Source of the DNA: an uncultured Clostridia bacterium
GTDB taxonomy: Bacteria; Bacillota; Clostridia; Oscillospirales; Oscillospiraceae
Direction: 5' to 3'
Assembly (NCBI GenBank): GCA_947177115.1
Contig: CAMWTG010000183.1
Coordinates: forward strand, 1 to 5,830
DNA: 5,830 bases
This document shows, in pieces, positions 1-5,830 of the stretch. Made by a program: the position numbers and the translations under genes. The notes under the pieces are model-generated. The model worked only from the letters and a program-made list of their open reading frames with translations, had not been told where the DNA came from and ran no database searches. Position 1 is the first letter of the stretch, and each line of letters opens with the position of its first letter.

Positions 1-376
1 GACCATTCTGAATGTGGAAGGCTTGTCCGCAGCGAATTATAACTGCCTGTTGGAGCTGATGGACTACTATAAGGTCGATATTCTCAAAAACGCCAAGGTT
101 CTGAAATATGAAGACGGAAAAGCCTATATTGAGATCACCACATATAACGAGCCCAATATCAGAGGCAGGGCCTTCAACCAGAGCTTGCAGGGAATCCACA
201 GGGATGTAAAGGCTGTGGAGGCTGACACCGTGATCGTATCCGTAGGCTATGCGTCCAATCAAGACCTGTACAATGCGATCCAGGCAGACAATGTACATTT
301 GCTGGGAGATGCGAACAGACCCTCCAACCTGATGGGATGCATCTGGTCTGCATATACGGCGTGCCTGCATATCTGA
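1..376 (+). CDS. NAD(P)H:flavin oxidoreductase, C-terminal part (old yellow enzyme / enoate reductase-like), 5' truncated by window
   Basis: Only the last 124 residues are visible. The frame is open from base 2, so the GTG at 14 is internal and not the start; the stop is TGA at 374-376. The segment carries the end of an FAD/NAD(P)-binding pyridine nucleotide-disulfide oxidoreductase domain: ADTVIVSVGY, the usual strand before the second dinucleotide motif, then HLLGDANRPSNLMGCIWSAY, where GD contacts the flavin and the following N/IW/AY pattern is typical of large FMN/FAD/4Fe-4S enoate reductases (2,4-dienoyl-CoA reductase, BaiCD/BaiH and FldZ relatives). Such enzymes reduce activated C=C bonds in anaerobes; the substrate cannot be read from this fragment. 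GC is visibly lower (about 47% by hand count of bases 1-300) than in metK (about 70% in counted blocks). A hairpin terminator follows at 447. Class assignment is good, exact function open. Confidence 0.8.
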   Translation, partial: TILNVEGLSAANYNCLLELMDYYKVDILKNAKVLKYEDGKAYIEITTYNEPNIRGRAFNQSLQGIHRDVKAVEADTVIVSVGYASNQDLYNAIQADNVHLLGDANRPSNLMGCIWSAYTACLHI

Positions 377-415
377 TGCGTTTGTTCACTATACTGCCAA
401 TACAGAAGGCATTCT

Positions 416-446
416 AAAAAACTGGGAACCTGCACTACAGCAGGTT
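416..446 (-). terminator. Possible terminator for the cotJ operon (minus strand)
   Basis: A second hairpin abuts the plus-strand terminator: AACCTGC (427-433) pairs perfectly with GCAGGTT (440-446) around a 6-base loop. Read on the minus strand it is followed, after about five bases, by six T (complement of the A run 416-421), which is the order expected of an intrinsic terminator for transcripts leaving cotJC. The stem is short (7 bp) and the T tract not immediately adjacent, so this is a candidate only. Confidence 0.35.
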
Positions 447-482
447 AAGCACCCGCTCTTGCAAAAAGAGCGGGTGCTTTTT
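447..482 (+). terminator. Rho-independent terminator of the oxidoreductase gene
   Basis: A perfect 14-bp stem pairs 447-460 (AAGCACCCGCTCTT) with 466-479, has a 5-base loop (GCAAA, 461-465), and is followed directly by a T run (478-482). It lies 70 bases after the oxidoreductase stop and 8 bases beyond the stop of the convergent cotJC. The T tract is on the plus strand, so its main polarity is for the oxidoreductase; the strong stem could also slow polymerase arriving from cotJC. Confidence 0.9.
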
Positions 483-489
483 GACCGGG

Positions 490-1089
490 TCAGTGATCAA
501 AAGAGGGGTTAGTAAAATAGATGTTGTTCTTTTCTGCCATACGGTCCTTTGCCAGACGCAGGCCCTCGCCGAATCTCTGAAAGTGTACGATTTCCCGCTG
601 ACGCAGGAATCTGATGACATCGTTCACATCCGGATCATCGCTGAGACGAAGAATGTTGTCATAGGTAACACGGGCTTTCTGTTCTGCTGCCAGGTCTTCC
701 GTCAGGTCAGCAATCAAATCGCCCTTGCAGGCCATACTGGCGGCGCTGTACGGGAACCCGGAAGCGGCGGTGGGGTAGACGCCGGTGGTGCGGTCCACAA
801 AGTAGGTATCAAAACCGCCGGTTTTGATCTGTTCATCTGTAAGATTCCGGGTCAGCTGATGGACGATGGTGCCGACCATTTCCAAATGCCCCAGCTCTTC
901 CGTACCAATGTCCGTCAGCAGTCCCTTCAGCTCGGGATAGGGCATGGAGAACCGCTGGCTCAGATAGCGCAGAGATGCGCCCAACTCGCCGTCCGGCCCG
1001 CCATACTGACTGATGATCACCGCAGCCAGCTTGGGATTGGGGTTCTTGATCTTGATGGGATATTCCAGCCGCTTCTCATATACAAACAT
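490..1089 (-). CDS. cotJC: Spore coat protein CotJC, manganese catalase family
   Basis: 199 residues, close to the roughly 190 of Bacillus subtilis CotJC. The ferritin-like four-helix ligand set of Mn catalases can be read: E35 (in GGPDGELGA), E65 and H68 (in GTEELGHLEMV), E136 (in AAEQKAR) and H169 (in REIVHFQRF), so the dimanganese site looks intact and catalytic peroxide dismutation is plausible. In known spore formers CotJC is a mother-cell-made inner coat component whose assembly depends on CotJA. The ATG at 1089 shares its A with the TAA of the upstream gene (TAATG), with a GGAGGT ribosome site (plus-strand 1098-1103) inside that gene's end, so the two are translationally coupled. It shares a convergent terminator region with the oxidoreductase. 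Family very sure; activity inferred from ligands. Confidence 0.93.
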   Translation of the reverse strand: MFVYEKRLEYPIKIKNPNPKLAAVIISQYGGPDGELGASLRYLSQRFSMPYPELKGLLTDIGTEELGHLEMVGTIVHQLTRNLTDEQIKTGGFDTYFVDRTTGVYPTAASGFPYSAASMACKGDLIADLTEDLAAEQKARVTYDNILRLSDDPDVNDVIRFLRQREIVHFQRFGEGLRLAKDRMAEKNNIYFTNPSFDH

Positions 1090-1547
1090 TACTGCTTACC
1101 TCCATCCATGGGGTCCCAGGGCCAGGGATCGTTGAGCCAGGTGTATCCGGCCGCGGTCACGGCAGTCTGCTGCAAAGGACCATAGGCGGCCTCGTAGCGC
1201 TTGCGCCCCTCTCTGGCCAGATTGACATAGTCTACGTATAAGGCCAGCGCCTCCTTGTCGTTCTGGTGGGTATCCAGATAGAGGCCCAGCTCCGTGATGG
1301 TAAAGCCAAGGGCCATCAGCTCGCACAGCGCATCATTGGGGCAGTTCATCTTGCTCTTGACCGCTTTGAAAAAGGGCAGATTCAGGCCGGGGAACAGCGT
1401 GCCGGCGGCCAGAGCCTGGCTTTGGTCATACCGTTCGGCGTTACTGTTCTGCACGGGGATATAGGGAAATGCCATACTGGCGCACTTCCCGGGCAGGCTG
1501 CCGTCCATGACGCCGCAGGCAGAAGGGTTAGGATTAGGATTCTCCAA
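1089..1547 (-). CDS. cotJB: CotJA-CotJB fused spore coat protein
   Basis: 152 residues that read as two usually separate coat proteins joined. Residues about 25-60 (MAFPYIPVQ ... ALAAGTLFPGLNLPF) match the CotJA core, where the GTLFPxLxxPF pattern is the hallmark. Residues about 73-146 (LCELMALGFTITELGLYLDT ... RKRYEAAYGPL ... WLNDPWPWD) match CotJB, including the LYLDTH segment, YGPL and the Trp/Pro-rich WPW end. B. subtilis has these as two proteins of about 80-90 residues each, so this fusion is shorter than their sum, mainly through a reduced CotJA part. Start chosen: TTG at 1547, because AAAGGAGG lies 9 bases upstream and no better start precedes the CotJA motif; an internal ATG at residue 25 would also keep it. 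Residues 3-8 are NPNPNP. First gene of the coat operon, overlapping cotJC by one base. Expected role: scaffold or partner for depositing CotJC in the coat. Confidence 0.88.
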   Translation of the reverse strand: MENPNPNPSACGVMDGSLPGKCASMAFPYIPVQNSNAERYDQSQALAAGTLFPGLNLPFFKAVKSKMNCPNDALCELMALGFTITELGLYLDTHQNDKEALALYVDYVNLAREGRKRYEAAYGPLQQTAVTAAGYTWLNDPWPWDPMDGGKQ

Positions 1548-1556
1548 GGGAAAATT

Positions 1557-1564
1557 CCTCCTTT
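1557..1564 (-). promoter_or_regulatory. Strong ribosome binding site fixing a TTG start for cotJA-cotJB
   Basis: On the minus strand AAAGGAGG is followed by nine bases and then TTG (1547-1545). No ATG or GTG in frame sits at suitable spacing, so this site decides the start codon of the fused coat gene. Confidence 0.8.
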
Positions 1565-1633
1565 AGGTATAGTCGAGGACATAGAGCGCCCTCGTGACAT
1601 CCTATGCTGCTGCGGAAAAGAGGTGCGTTGCCG

Positions 1634-1662
1634 GCATAGTTTTCCTCCGGCGGGAATACAGT
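1634..1662 (+). promoter_or_regulatory. Candidate sigma-E-type sporulation promoter for cwlD
   Basis: GCATAGT (1634-1640) resembles the sigma-E -35 (KMATATT) and AATACAGT (1655-1662) resembles the -10 (CATACAAT), separated by 14 bases, within the normal range. cwlD genes in Bacillus are expressed by sigma-E and sigma-G, so a match here makes sense. Predicted transcription start near 1668 falls inside the ribosome site of cwlD (1666-1673), leaving only about 10 bases of leader, which weakens the call or implies an unusually short leader. No sigma-A-like alternative was seen in the 131-base gap. Confidence 0.35.
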
Positions 1663-1678
1663 AAAAGGGGGGGATCAC

Positions 1679-2407
1679 ATGTTTATTACATTCAAAAAAT
1701 GGACAGCGCTGTATATTGTGACGATTTTGGCTCTTTTTGCAATTTTTGCCGCTATCCTTTGGCAGGGGAGCGCCGTCAACGCATCCAAAAATCTGGAACT
1801 GGCGCAGGAGGGCGGCTTCGTATTGGTGATCGATCCGGGGCATGGCGGCTTTGACCCGGGGGCTGTGTCGTCTGACGGTACAACGGAGTCCCGGATCAAC
1901 CTGGAAGTGGCGCTGCGGATGGAGGAAATGGCCCGATTTTTGGGGGTAGAGACCGATATGACCCGGCGGGAGGATGTTTCCACGGAGAGCGATGCTTCTG
2001 CCGCTGTCCGCCAGCGGAAAAACTCCGATCTCAAAAATCGGGCGGAACACATCAACAGCGTTTCCGGCGGCATTCTGGTGAGCCTTCACCAGAATAGCCT
2101 GCCTCAGGTGCCCAGCGTCCGCGGGGCGCAGGTGTTCTACGCGGAGACCGAGGGCAGCCGGACGCTGGCCGAGGCGGTTCAGGCGGCGCTGAACACAGCC
2201 ATCAATGACCGGAATAAGGAGGTCAAGGCGGCGGGCAGCAGCGTATACCTGCTGAAATCGGCGCAGGTTCCCGCGATCTTAGTGGAATGCGGCTTTCTGT
2301 CCAACGGGGAGGAGACGGCGCTTCTGAATACCCAGGCGCATCAGAACCGGCTGGCGCTGACGATTCTGGCCTCGGTCCTGGATCATATGGGGAAGGGAGC
2401 GCAATGA
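1679..2407 (+). CDS. cwlD: N-acetylmuramoyl-L-alanine amidase CwlD (spore cortex, Amidase_3)
   Basis: 242 residues, matching the 237 of B. subtilis CwlD. One membrane/signal segment at about residues 9-28 is followed directly by an Amidase_3 catalytic domain with no SPOR, LysM or SH3 wall-binding repeats, the CwlD architecture. Zinc and catalytic residues are visible: H55 in IDPGHGG, E70 in TTESRIN, H137 in SLHQNS and E203 in LVECGFLSN. CwlD cleaves the stem peptide from muramic acid in the forespore intermembrane space; with the deacetylase PdaA this yields muramic-delta-lactam, which cortex-lytic enzymes recognise at germination. ATG at 1679 has a G-run ribosome site (1666-1673) five bases upstream. 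It is divergent from the cotJ operon, reinforcing the sporulation context. No convincing terminator follows; the next promoter starts 88 bases later. Another Amidase_3 paralogue is possible but less likely. Confidence 0.88.
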   Translation: MFITFKKWTALYIVTILALFAIFAAILWQGSAVNASKNLELAQEGGFVLVIDPGHGGFDPGAVSSDGTTESRINLEVALRMEEMARFLGVETDMTRREDVSTESDASAAVRQRKNSDLKNRAEHINSVSGGILVSLHQNSLPQVPSVRGAQVFYAETEGSRTLAEAVQAALNTAINDRNKEVKAAGSSVYLLKSAQVPAILVECGFLSNGEETALLNTQAHQNRLALTILASVLDHMGKGAQ

Positions 2408-2494
2408 CATAGGGGAAAAGATCCCGCAGATTTCCCGGCTATGCGGTCTGGGCAAAAAATCAGATGATCTTGGAGAAAAAATTTCCCCCGCCTG

Positions 2495-2523
2495 TTGACA
2501 ACCTGCGGAAAACGCCGTATAAT
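2495..2523 (+). promoter_or_regulatory. Exact-consensus sigma-A promoter of the metK transcript
   Basis: TTGACA at 2495-2500 and TATAAT at 2518-2523 are both perfect consensus hexamers, separated by the optimal 17 bases. The expected start is near 2530, upstream of the SAM riboswitch. A maximally strong promoter ahead of an off-switch suits a housekeeping gene whose output is set by attenuation rather than initiation. Between the cwlD stop (2407) and this promoter I see no gene and no clear terminator. Confidence 0.93.
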
Positions 2524-2529
2524 ACGACC

Positions 2530-2543
2530 GTGCCGCAAGGTAC
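2530..2543 (+). other. Small GNRA hairpin at the predicted 5' end of the metK leader
   Basis: GTGCC (2530-2534) and GGTAC (2539-2543) pair with one G-U around the GNRA tetraloop GCAA. With the start predicted about seven bases after TATAAT, the hairpin would begin at the very first transcribed bases. Such 5'-terminal stems are known to protect some bacterial mRNAs from decay; that role here is inferred. Confidence 0.45.
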
Positions 2544-2552
2544 AACAAGTAA

Positions 2553-2652
2553 ATACCTTATCAAGAGTGGCGGAGGGAACGGCCCGATGAAGCCACGGCA
2601 ACCTGCCTCAGGCAAGGTGCCAAATCCGGCGGTCAGCGCAAGATGAGGAAAG
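2553..2652 (+). ncRNA. SAM-I (S-box) riboswitch aptamer
   Basis: The conserved S-box blocks appear in order: CTTATCAAGAG (2557-2567), GGAGGGA-ACGGCCCGATGAAGCC at 2572-2593 carrying the kink-turn and pseudoknot loop, CGGCAACC (2596-2603), AAGGTGCCAAATCC (2614-2627) and AGATGAGGAA (2641-2650). P1 pairs CCTTATC (2556-2562) with GATGAGG (2642-2648), with one U-G. P3 is GCC-TCA-GGC within the CAACCT...AAGGTG frame. SAM binding stabilises P1 and lets the downstream terminator form, turning expression off when SAM is plentiful. Its position directly before metK fits the classic regulon. Confidence 0.97.
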
Positions 2653-2662
2653 CAAGCTCTCC

Positions 2663-2694
2663 AAGCACGCCGCCAGGCGTGCTTTTTCTCGTTT
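2663..2694 (+). terminator. Riboswitch-controlled transcription terminator (S-box expression platform)
   Basis: AAGCACGCC (2663-2671) pairs perfectly with GGCGTGCTT (2676-2684), loop GCCA, followed by TTTTTCTCGTTTT. It lies 14 bases after the 3' strand of P1 and 40 bases before metK. Conventional S-box logic has the SAM-free RNA form an antiterminator that breaks this stem; I could not identify a convincing antiterminator by eye. Confidence 0.88.
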
Positions 2695-2733
2695 TGCACA
2701 CATTAACTACAAAAAAAGAAAGGAACGAAAAAC

Positions 2734-3888
<1,155 letters not shown>

Positions 3889-3913
3889 CCGGCTTTACTG
3901 GAGGTAGAGGGAA

Positions 3914-4525
3914 ATGAGTATCATTCAGAAATTAGCGGATATGGTTGGGGTCACGCCGCAGGTTTTCATTATCACCATCGTTGTTCTGGTGATCGCTTTC
4001 ATCCTTATATGGATCAAGATATCCATCGATGAAAAGAAGGGCGTCAACAGCCAGGAAAAGGAAGAGATCCGAAAGATCGTTGGCAATCTGGTCCCCGATG
4101 GCGTGCAGTACACCGCCGCCTATGCCCACAGCAAGGAAGTCTACGGCGGTGCGCACATGCGCCGGGAGGTCTACCACTATTACGCTGTAGGGTTCCGCCC
4201 CGACCAGGCGGACCACATCTGGGTAATCCCCATTGGAGTGGAGGGCGGCAAGATCGTATATACCGAGCCGGTGCGGGCCAGTGCGGAAAATCTGGCGTAT
4301 GTGGGCGGCGGGGCGTATGAGCTGCTGCTGAAATTCCCCGGCAAGCGGGATAACTTCATCAAGCTTACCGTTGACGAAAGCAACACCAAGCTGGGCAAGG
4401 AATGCCGCGTCAATATCCAGCAGCCCGATGAGGCAAAGGCATGGAAACCCTTCGCGGAGGCATTCCAAACCGGGGTGAATGCCGCGCTGGGCGTGGATAA
4501 AAAGGGCCGTGCCCTGCGCAACTGA
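3914..4525 (+). CDS. Uncharacterised single-pass membrane protein downstream of metK
   Basis: I do not recognise the family. 203 residues: a short N-terminal region, one very hydrophobic helix at about 16-35 (rich in I/V/L/F), a charged juxtamembrane stretch (DEKKGVNSQEKEEIRK, about 39-54), then a mixed domain with many short beta-like segments (HIWVIPIGVE, KIVYTEPV, YELLLKFP, FIKLTV) and a C-terminal amphipathic helix (WKPFAEAFQTGVNAAL). The order beta-rich core then one closing helix recalls small PH-like or lipid-facing domains, which is only a guess. No catalytic motif or lipobox is seen. The positive-inside rule does not give a clear topology. ATG at 3914 has GGAGGT eight bases upstream and lies 25 bases after metK, so co-transcription under the SAM riboswitch is likely. 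Real gene: good ribosome site, normal codon use. Confidence 0.85.
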   Translation: MSIIQKLADMVGVTPQVFIITIVVLVIAFILIWIKISIDEKKGVNSQEKEEIRKIVGNLVPDGVQYTAAYAHSKEVYGGAHMRREVYHYYAVGFRPDQADHIWVIPIGVEGGKIVYTEPVRASAENLAYVGGGAYELLLKFPGKRDNFIKLTVDESNTKLGKECRVNIQQPDEAKAWKPFAEAFQTGVNAALGVDKKGRALRN

Positions 4526-4542
4526 CAAAAGGAGATGTTGAA

Positions 4543-5256
4543 ATGAAGATCAAACACATTCTCGGCGGCATCAACTGGGGCGTTATCATCCTTATTGCCT
4601 TCGGCGGAATGATGCTGTTCCAGTCTGTTCCGGAGGATATCATCGCTTTGAAGCCTGCCGTCAGCTTTGAGGACATGCTGGACGAGGGCGTTGAGGTGAA
4701 GGCCGGCGCGCATGTTTCCGGCAAGGTCCCTTACGTATTTGACGCTTTTGCTTCTGAGGAGACATACACCCGGTACAGCGATGGCTCCCGCAGCGGCAGC
4801 AAGGCGTCCGGAGCGTATTATCTGGTTCCCACAGCGGAGGCATTTATTGCTATGAAGGGCCGTCAGGCGGACGTGGGGATTCTGGATGATTTGATCGATG
4901 AGACCTGGGATTATATGGAGACTGGCATCCAGCCGAAGACGGAATTCTCTATGGAGGGCAAGACGGAGGTCCTGGAGGGCCAGCTGGCCCGTTATTTCAA
5001 GGAATATCTTATGGATCTGGGCTATACGGAGGCTGAGCTAGAGGAGATGGGTGACCCGCTGGTGGTGCGCACGGTAAACTTTACCGCCTGCTGGGTCATG
5101 ACGGCAATTGGACTGGTGCTGGTATTGCTGGGTGTTCTGCTCTTCCGCCGGGGTTACCGGGTGGCGAAGTACGGCTCCGGTCTGAGCCGTGCGGAGGATC
5201 TGCCGGACGTTCCGGTGCATAACGCCGCCCGCCCCTTTGATGGCGCGGACGATTGA
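4543..5256 (+). CDS. Uncharacterised membrane protein with two transmembrane segments
   Basis: Not recognised. 237 residues with transmembrane helices at about 9-27 and 181-201, flanking a roughly 150-residue region that should sit on one side of the membrane. That region has an acidic helix pair (VSFEDMLDEGVEVKAG), a Ser/Gly-rich turn (SDGSRSGSKASG), a strand-like SGAYYLVPTAEAFIAMK, and acidic helices before helix two. After helix two come FRRGYR and a polar tail of about 35 residues ending in DGADD. The basic RRGYR suggests the tail is cytoplasmic, putting the middle domain outside. No signal peptidase site, lipobox or catalytic motif is evident. ATG at 4543 has AAAAGGAG eight bases upstream and follows the previous stop by 17 bases, so the two form a pair behind metK. 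The pair may act together; no function can be named. Confidence 0.85.
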   Translation: MKIKHILGGINWGVIILIAFGGMMLFQSVPEDIIALKPAVSFEDMLDEGVEVKAGAHVSGKVPYVFDAFASEETYTRYSDGSRSGSKASGAYYLVPTAEAFIAMKGRQADVGILDDLIDETWDYMETGIQPKTEFSMEGKTEVLEGQLARYFKEYLMDLGYTEAELEEMGDPLVVRTVNFTACWVMTAIGLVLVLLGVLLFRRGYRVAKYGSGLSRAEDLPDVPVHNAARPFDGADD

Positions 5257-5278
5257 TACTATGACCCTTGGCTGGTCA

Positions 5279-5326
5279 AACGGACCGGGTCCCTGTTTTC
5301 AGGGATCCGGTCCGTTCGTTGTTCTT
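5279..5326 (+). terminator. Intrinsic terminator ending the metK operon, possibly bidirectional
   Basis: A 17-bp stem pairs 5279-5295 with 5300-5316 with a single G-U (5289/5306) and a TTTT loop (5296-5299), followed by TTCGTTGTTCTTC, a T-rich but interrupted tail. It lies 22 bases after the second membrane gene and 47 bases beyond the stop of the convergent permease. The minus-strand side has only three T after the stem, so plus polarity is preferred, though it may serve both genes. Confidence 0.85.
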
Positions 5327-5363
5327 CTATATTGCTGCCTTGGGGCTGACAGCTTGTGCCGGC

Positions 5364-5830
5364 TTATGCTTTCACGCCGTCCGCCTTCGCCTCGTTCTCA
5401 ATATCCTCCTGCTCTTTGGGAATAATGATATTGAGGATAATGGCCAATACCGCCGCCGGAACGATGCCGGAGCCGCCGAAGATCAGCTGCACCGCCTGGG
5501 GCAGGCCGGACAGCGCGTTGGCGGTAGCGCCCAGACCGAAGCCCAGACCCATGGCGATGGACACGATGGTCACCACCCGGTTGGTGATGCCGAACTTGGT
5601 CAGAAGCTTGATGCCGGACACGGCGATGGAGGCGAACATCATGACCGCCGCGCCCCCCAGCACGCTCTGAGGCATGATGGAAATGACCGCCGCCAGCTTG
5701 GGGCTCAGCCCCGCCAGGACCAGGAACACCGCCCCGCAGGTCAGGGCCATCCGGTTCACCACCTTGGTCATGGTCACCAGGCCCACGTTCTGGGAGAAGG
5801 AGGTGGTGGGCAGGGAGGAGAACAGAGAGG
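5364..5830 (-). CDS. NCS2-family xanthine/uracil (nucleobase) permease, C-terminal part, 5' truncated by window
   Basis: The last 154 residues are visible; the frame stays open to base 5830 and the GTG at 5786 is internal. The leading SLFSSLPTTSFSQNVGLVTMTKVVNR is the NCS2 signature around transmembrane helix 10, where SFSQN(V)G is the purine/xanthine-type version (UraA-type uracil carriers have a Glu-Asn there). Then follow hydrophobic helices (CGAVFLVLAGLSP, PQSVLGGAAVMMFASIAVSG, VVTIVSIAMGLGFGLG, GIVPAAVLAIILNIIIP) and a charged cytoplasmic tail ending VKA. Members are inner-membrane H+ or Na+ symporters for nucleobases; Gln rather than Glu in the motif favours purines such as xanthine or urate, but the specificity is inferred. 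Convergent with the metK operon and not obviously connected to it. Upstream control is outside the window. Confidence 0.92.
   Translation of the reverse strand, partial: SLFSSLPTTSFSQNVGLVTMTKVVNRMALTCGAVFLVLAGLSPKLAAVISIMPQSVLGGAAVMMFASIAVSGIKLLTKFGITNRVVTIVSIAMGLGFGLGATANALSGLPQAVQLIFGGSGIVPAAVLAIILNIIIPKEQEDIENEAKADGVKA

Noticed and set aside
481..1185. Long plus-strand open frame of 234 codons across the cotJ genes
   Set aside because: It is antisense to cotJC and the end of the CotJA-CotJB gene, both strongly recognised, and its product resembles no family.
1599..1606. CATAGGAT on the minus strand as a -10 box for the cotJ operon
   Set aside because: It matches sigma-E -10 partly, but no -35 element sits at 13-15 bases and the sigma-K pattern also fails.
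1630..1651. Inverted repeat GCCGG / CCGGC in the cotJ-cwlD gap
   Set aside because: Only five base pairs around a 12-base loop in GC-rich sequence; overlaps the candidate promoter but is too weak to call an operator.
2413..2448. Possible cwlD terminator (GGGAAA / TTTCCC at 2413-2436, or CCGCA / TGCGG)
   Set aside because: Short, mutually exclusive stems with wide loops and no T tract directly after them.
3932..4528. 198-codon minus-strand open frame opposite the first unknown membrane gene
   Set aside because: The plus-strand gene has a ribosome site, tight operon spacing and a clear membrane helix; the opposite frame has none of these.

Overview
The window looks like chromosomal sequence from an endospore-forming, moderately GC-rich member of the Clostridia. 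Spore genes of the cotJ and cwlD type, S-box control of metK, strong AGGAGG-type ribosome binding sites and C/G-ending codons all fit. An Oscillospiraceae-like gut anaerobe (Flavonifractor/Oscillibacter type) is my best guess, from style rather than from any database match.

Layout: (1) bases 1-376, the 3' end of a plus-strand flavin oxidoreductase of the old yellow enzyme / enoate reductase class, AT-richer than the rest. (2) 427-482, two back-to-back hairpins between convergent genes. (3) 490-1547, a minus-strand spore-coat operon with two cistrons: a fused CotJA-CotJB protein translated from TTG, then CotJC, a manganese-catalase-type coat protein with all five metal ligands visible. (4) 1548-1678, a 131-base divergent control region with a candidate sigma-E promoter pointing at cwlD. 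(5) 1679-2407, cwlD, the spore-cortex amidase. (6) 2408-2733, a gene-free leader holding an exact consensus sigma-A promoter, a 5' GNRA hairpin, a SAM-I (S-box) riboswitch and its terminator. (7) 2734-5256, metK followed by two uncharacterised membrane-anchored proteins at 25- and 17-base spacings, closed by a strong hairpin. (8) 5364-5830, the C-terminal part of a minus-strand NCS2 nucleobase permease.

Functionally there are two themes. Sporulation genes (cotJAB, cotJC, cwlD) sit head to head: coat assembly with possible peroxide protection, and cortex peptidoglycan modification needed for germination. The second theme is SAM supply: a riboswitch senses S-adenosylmethionine and controls metK and, by position, the two unknown membrane genes behind it. 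I see no mobile element, CRISPR array, tRNA or rRNA. The least explained parts are the two membrane genes riding on the SAM-controlled transcript and the CotJA-CotJB fusion. Neither is strong evidence of a wholly new system.
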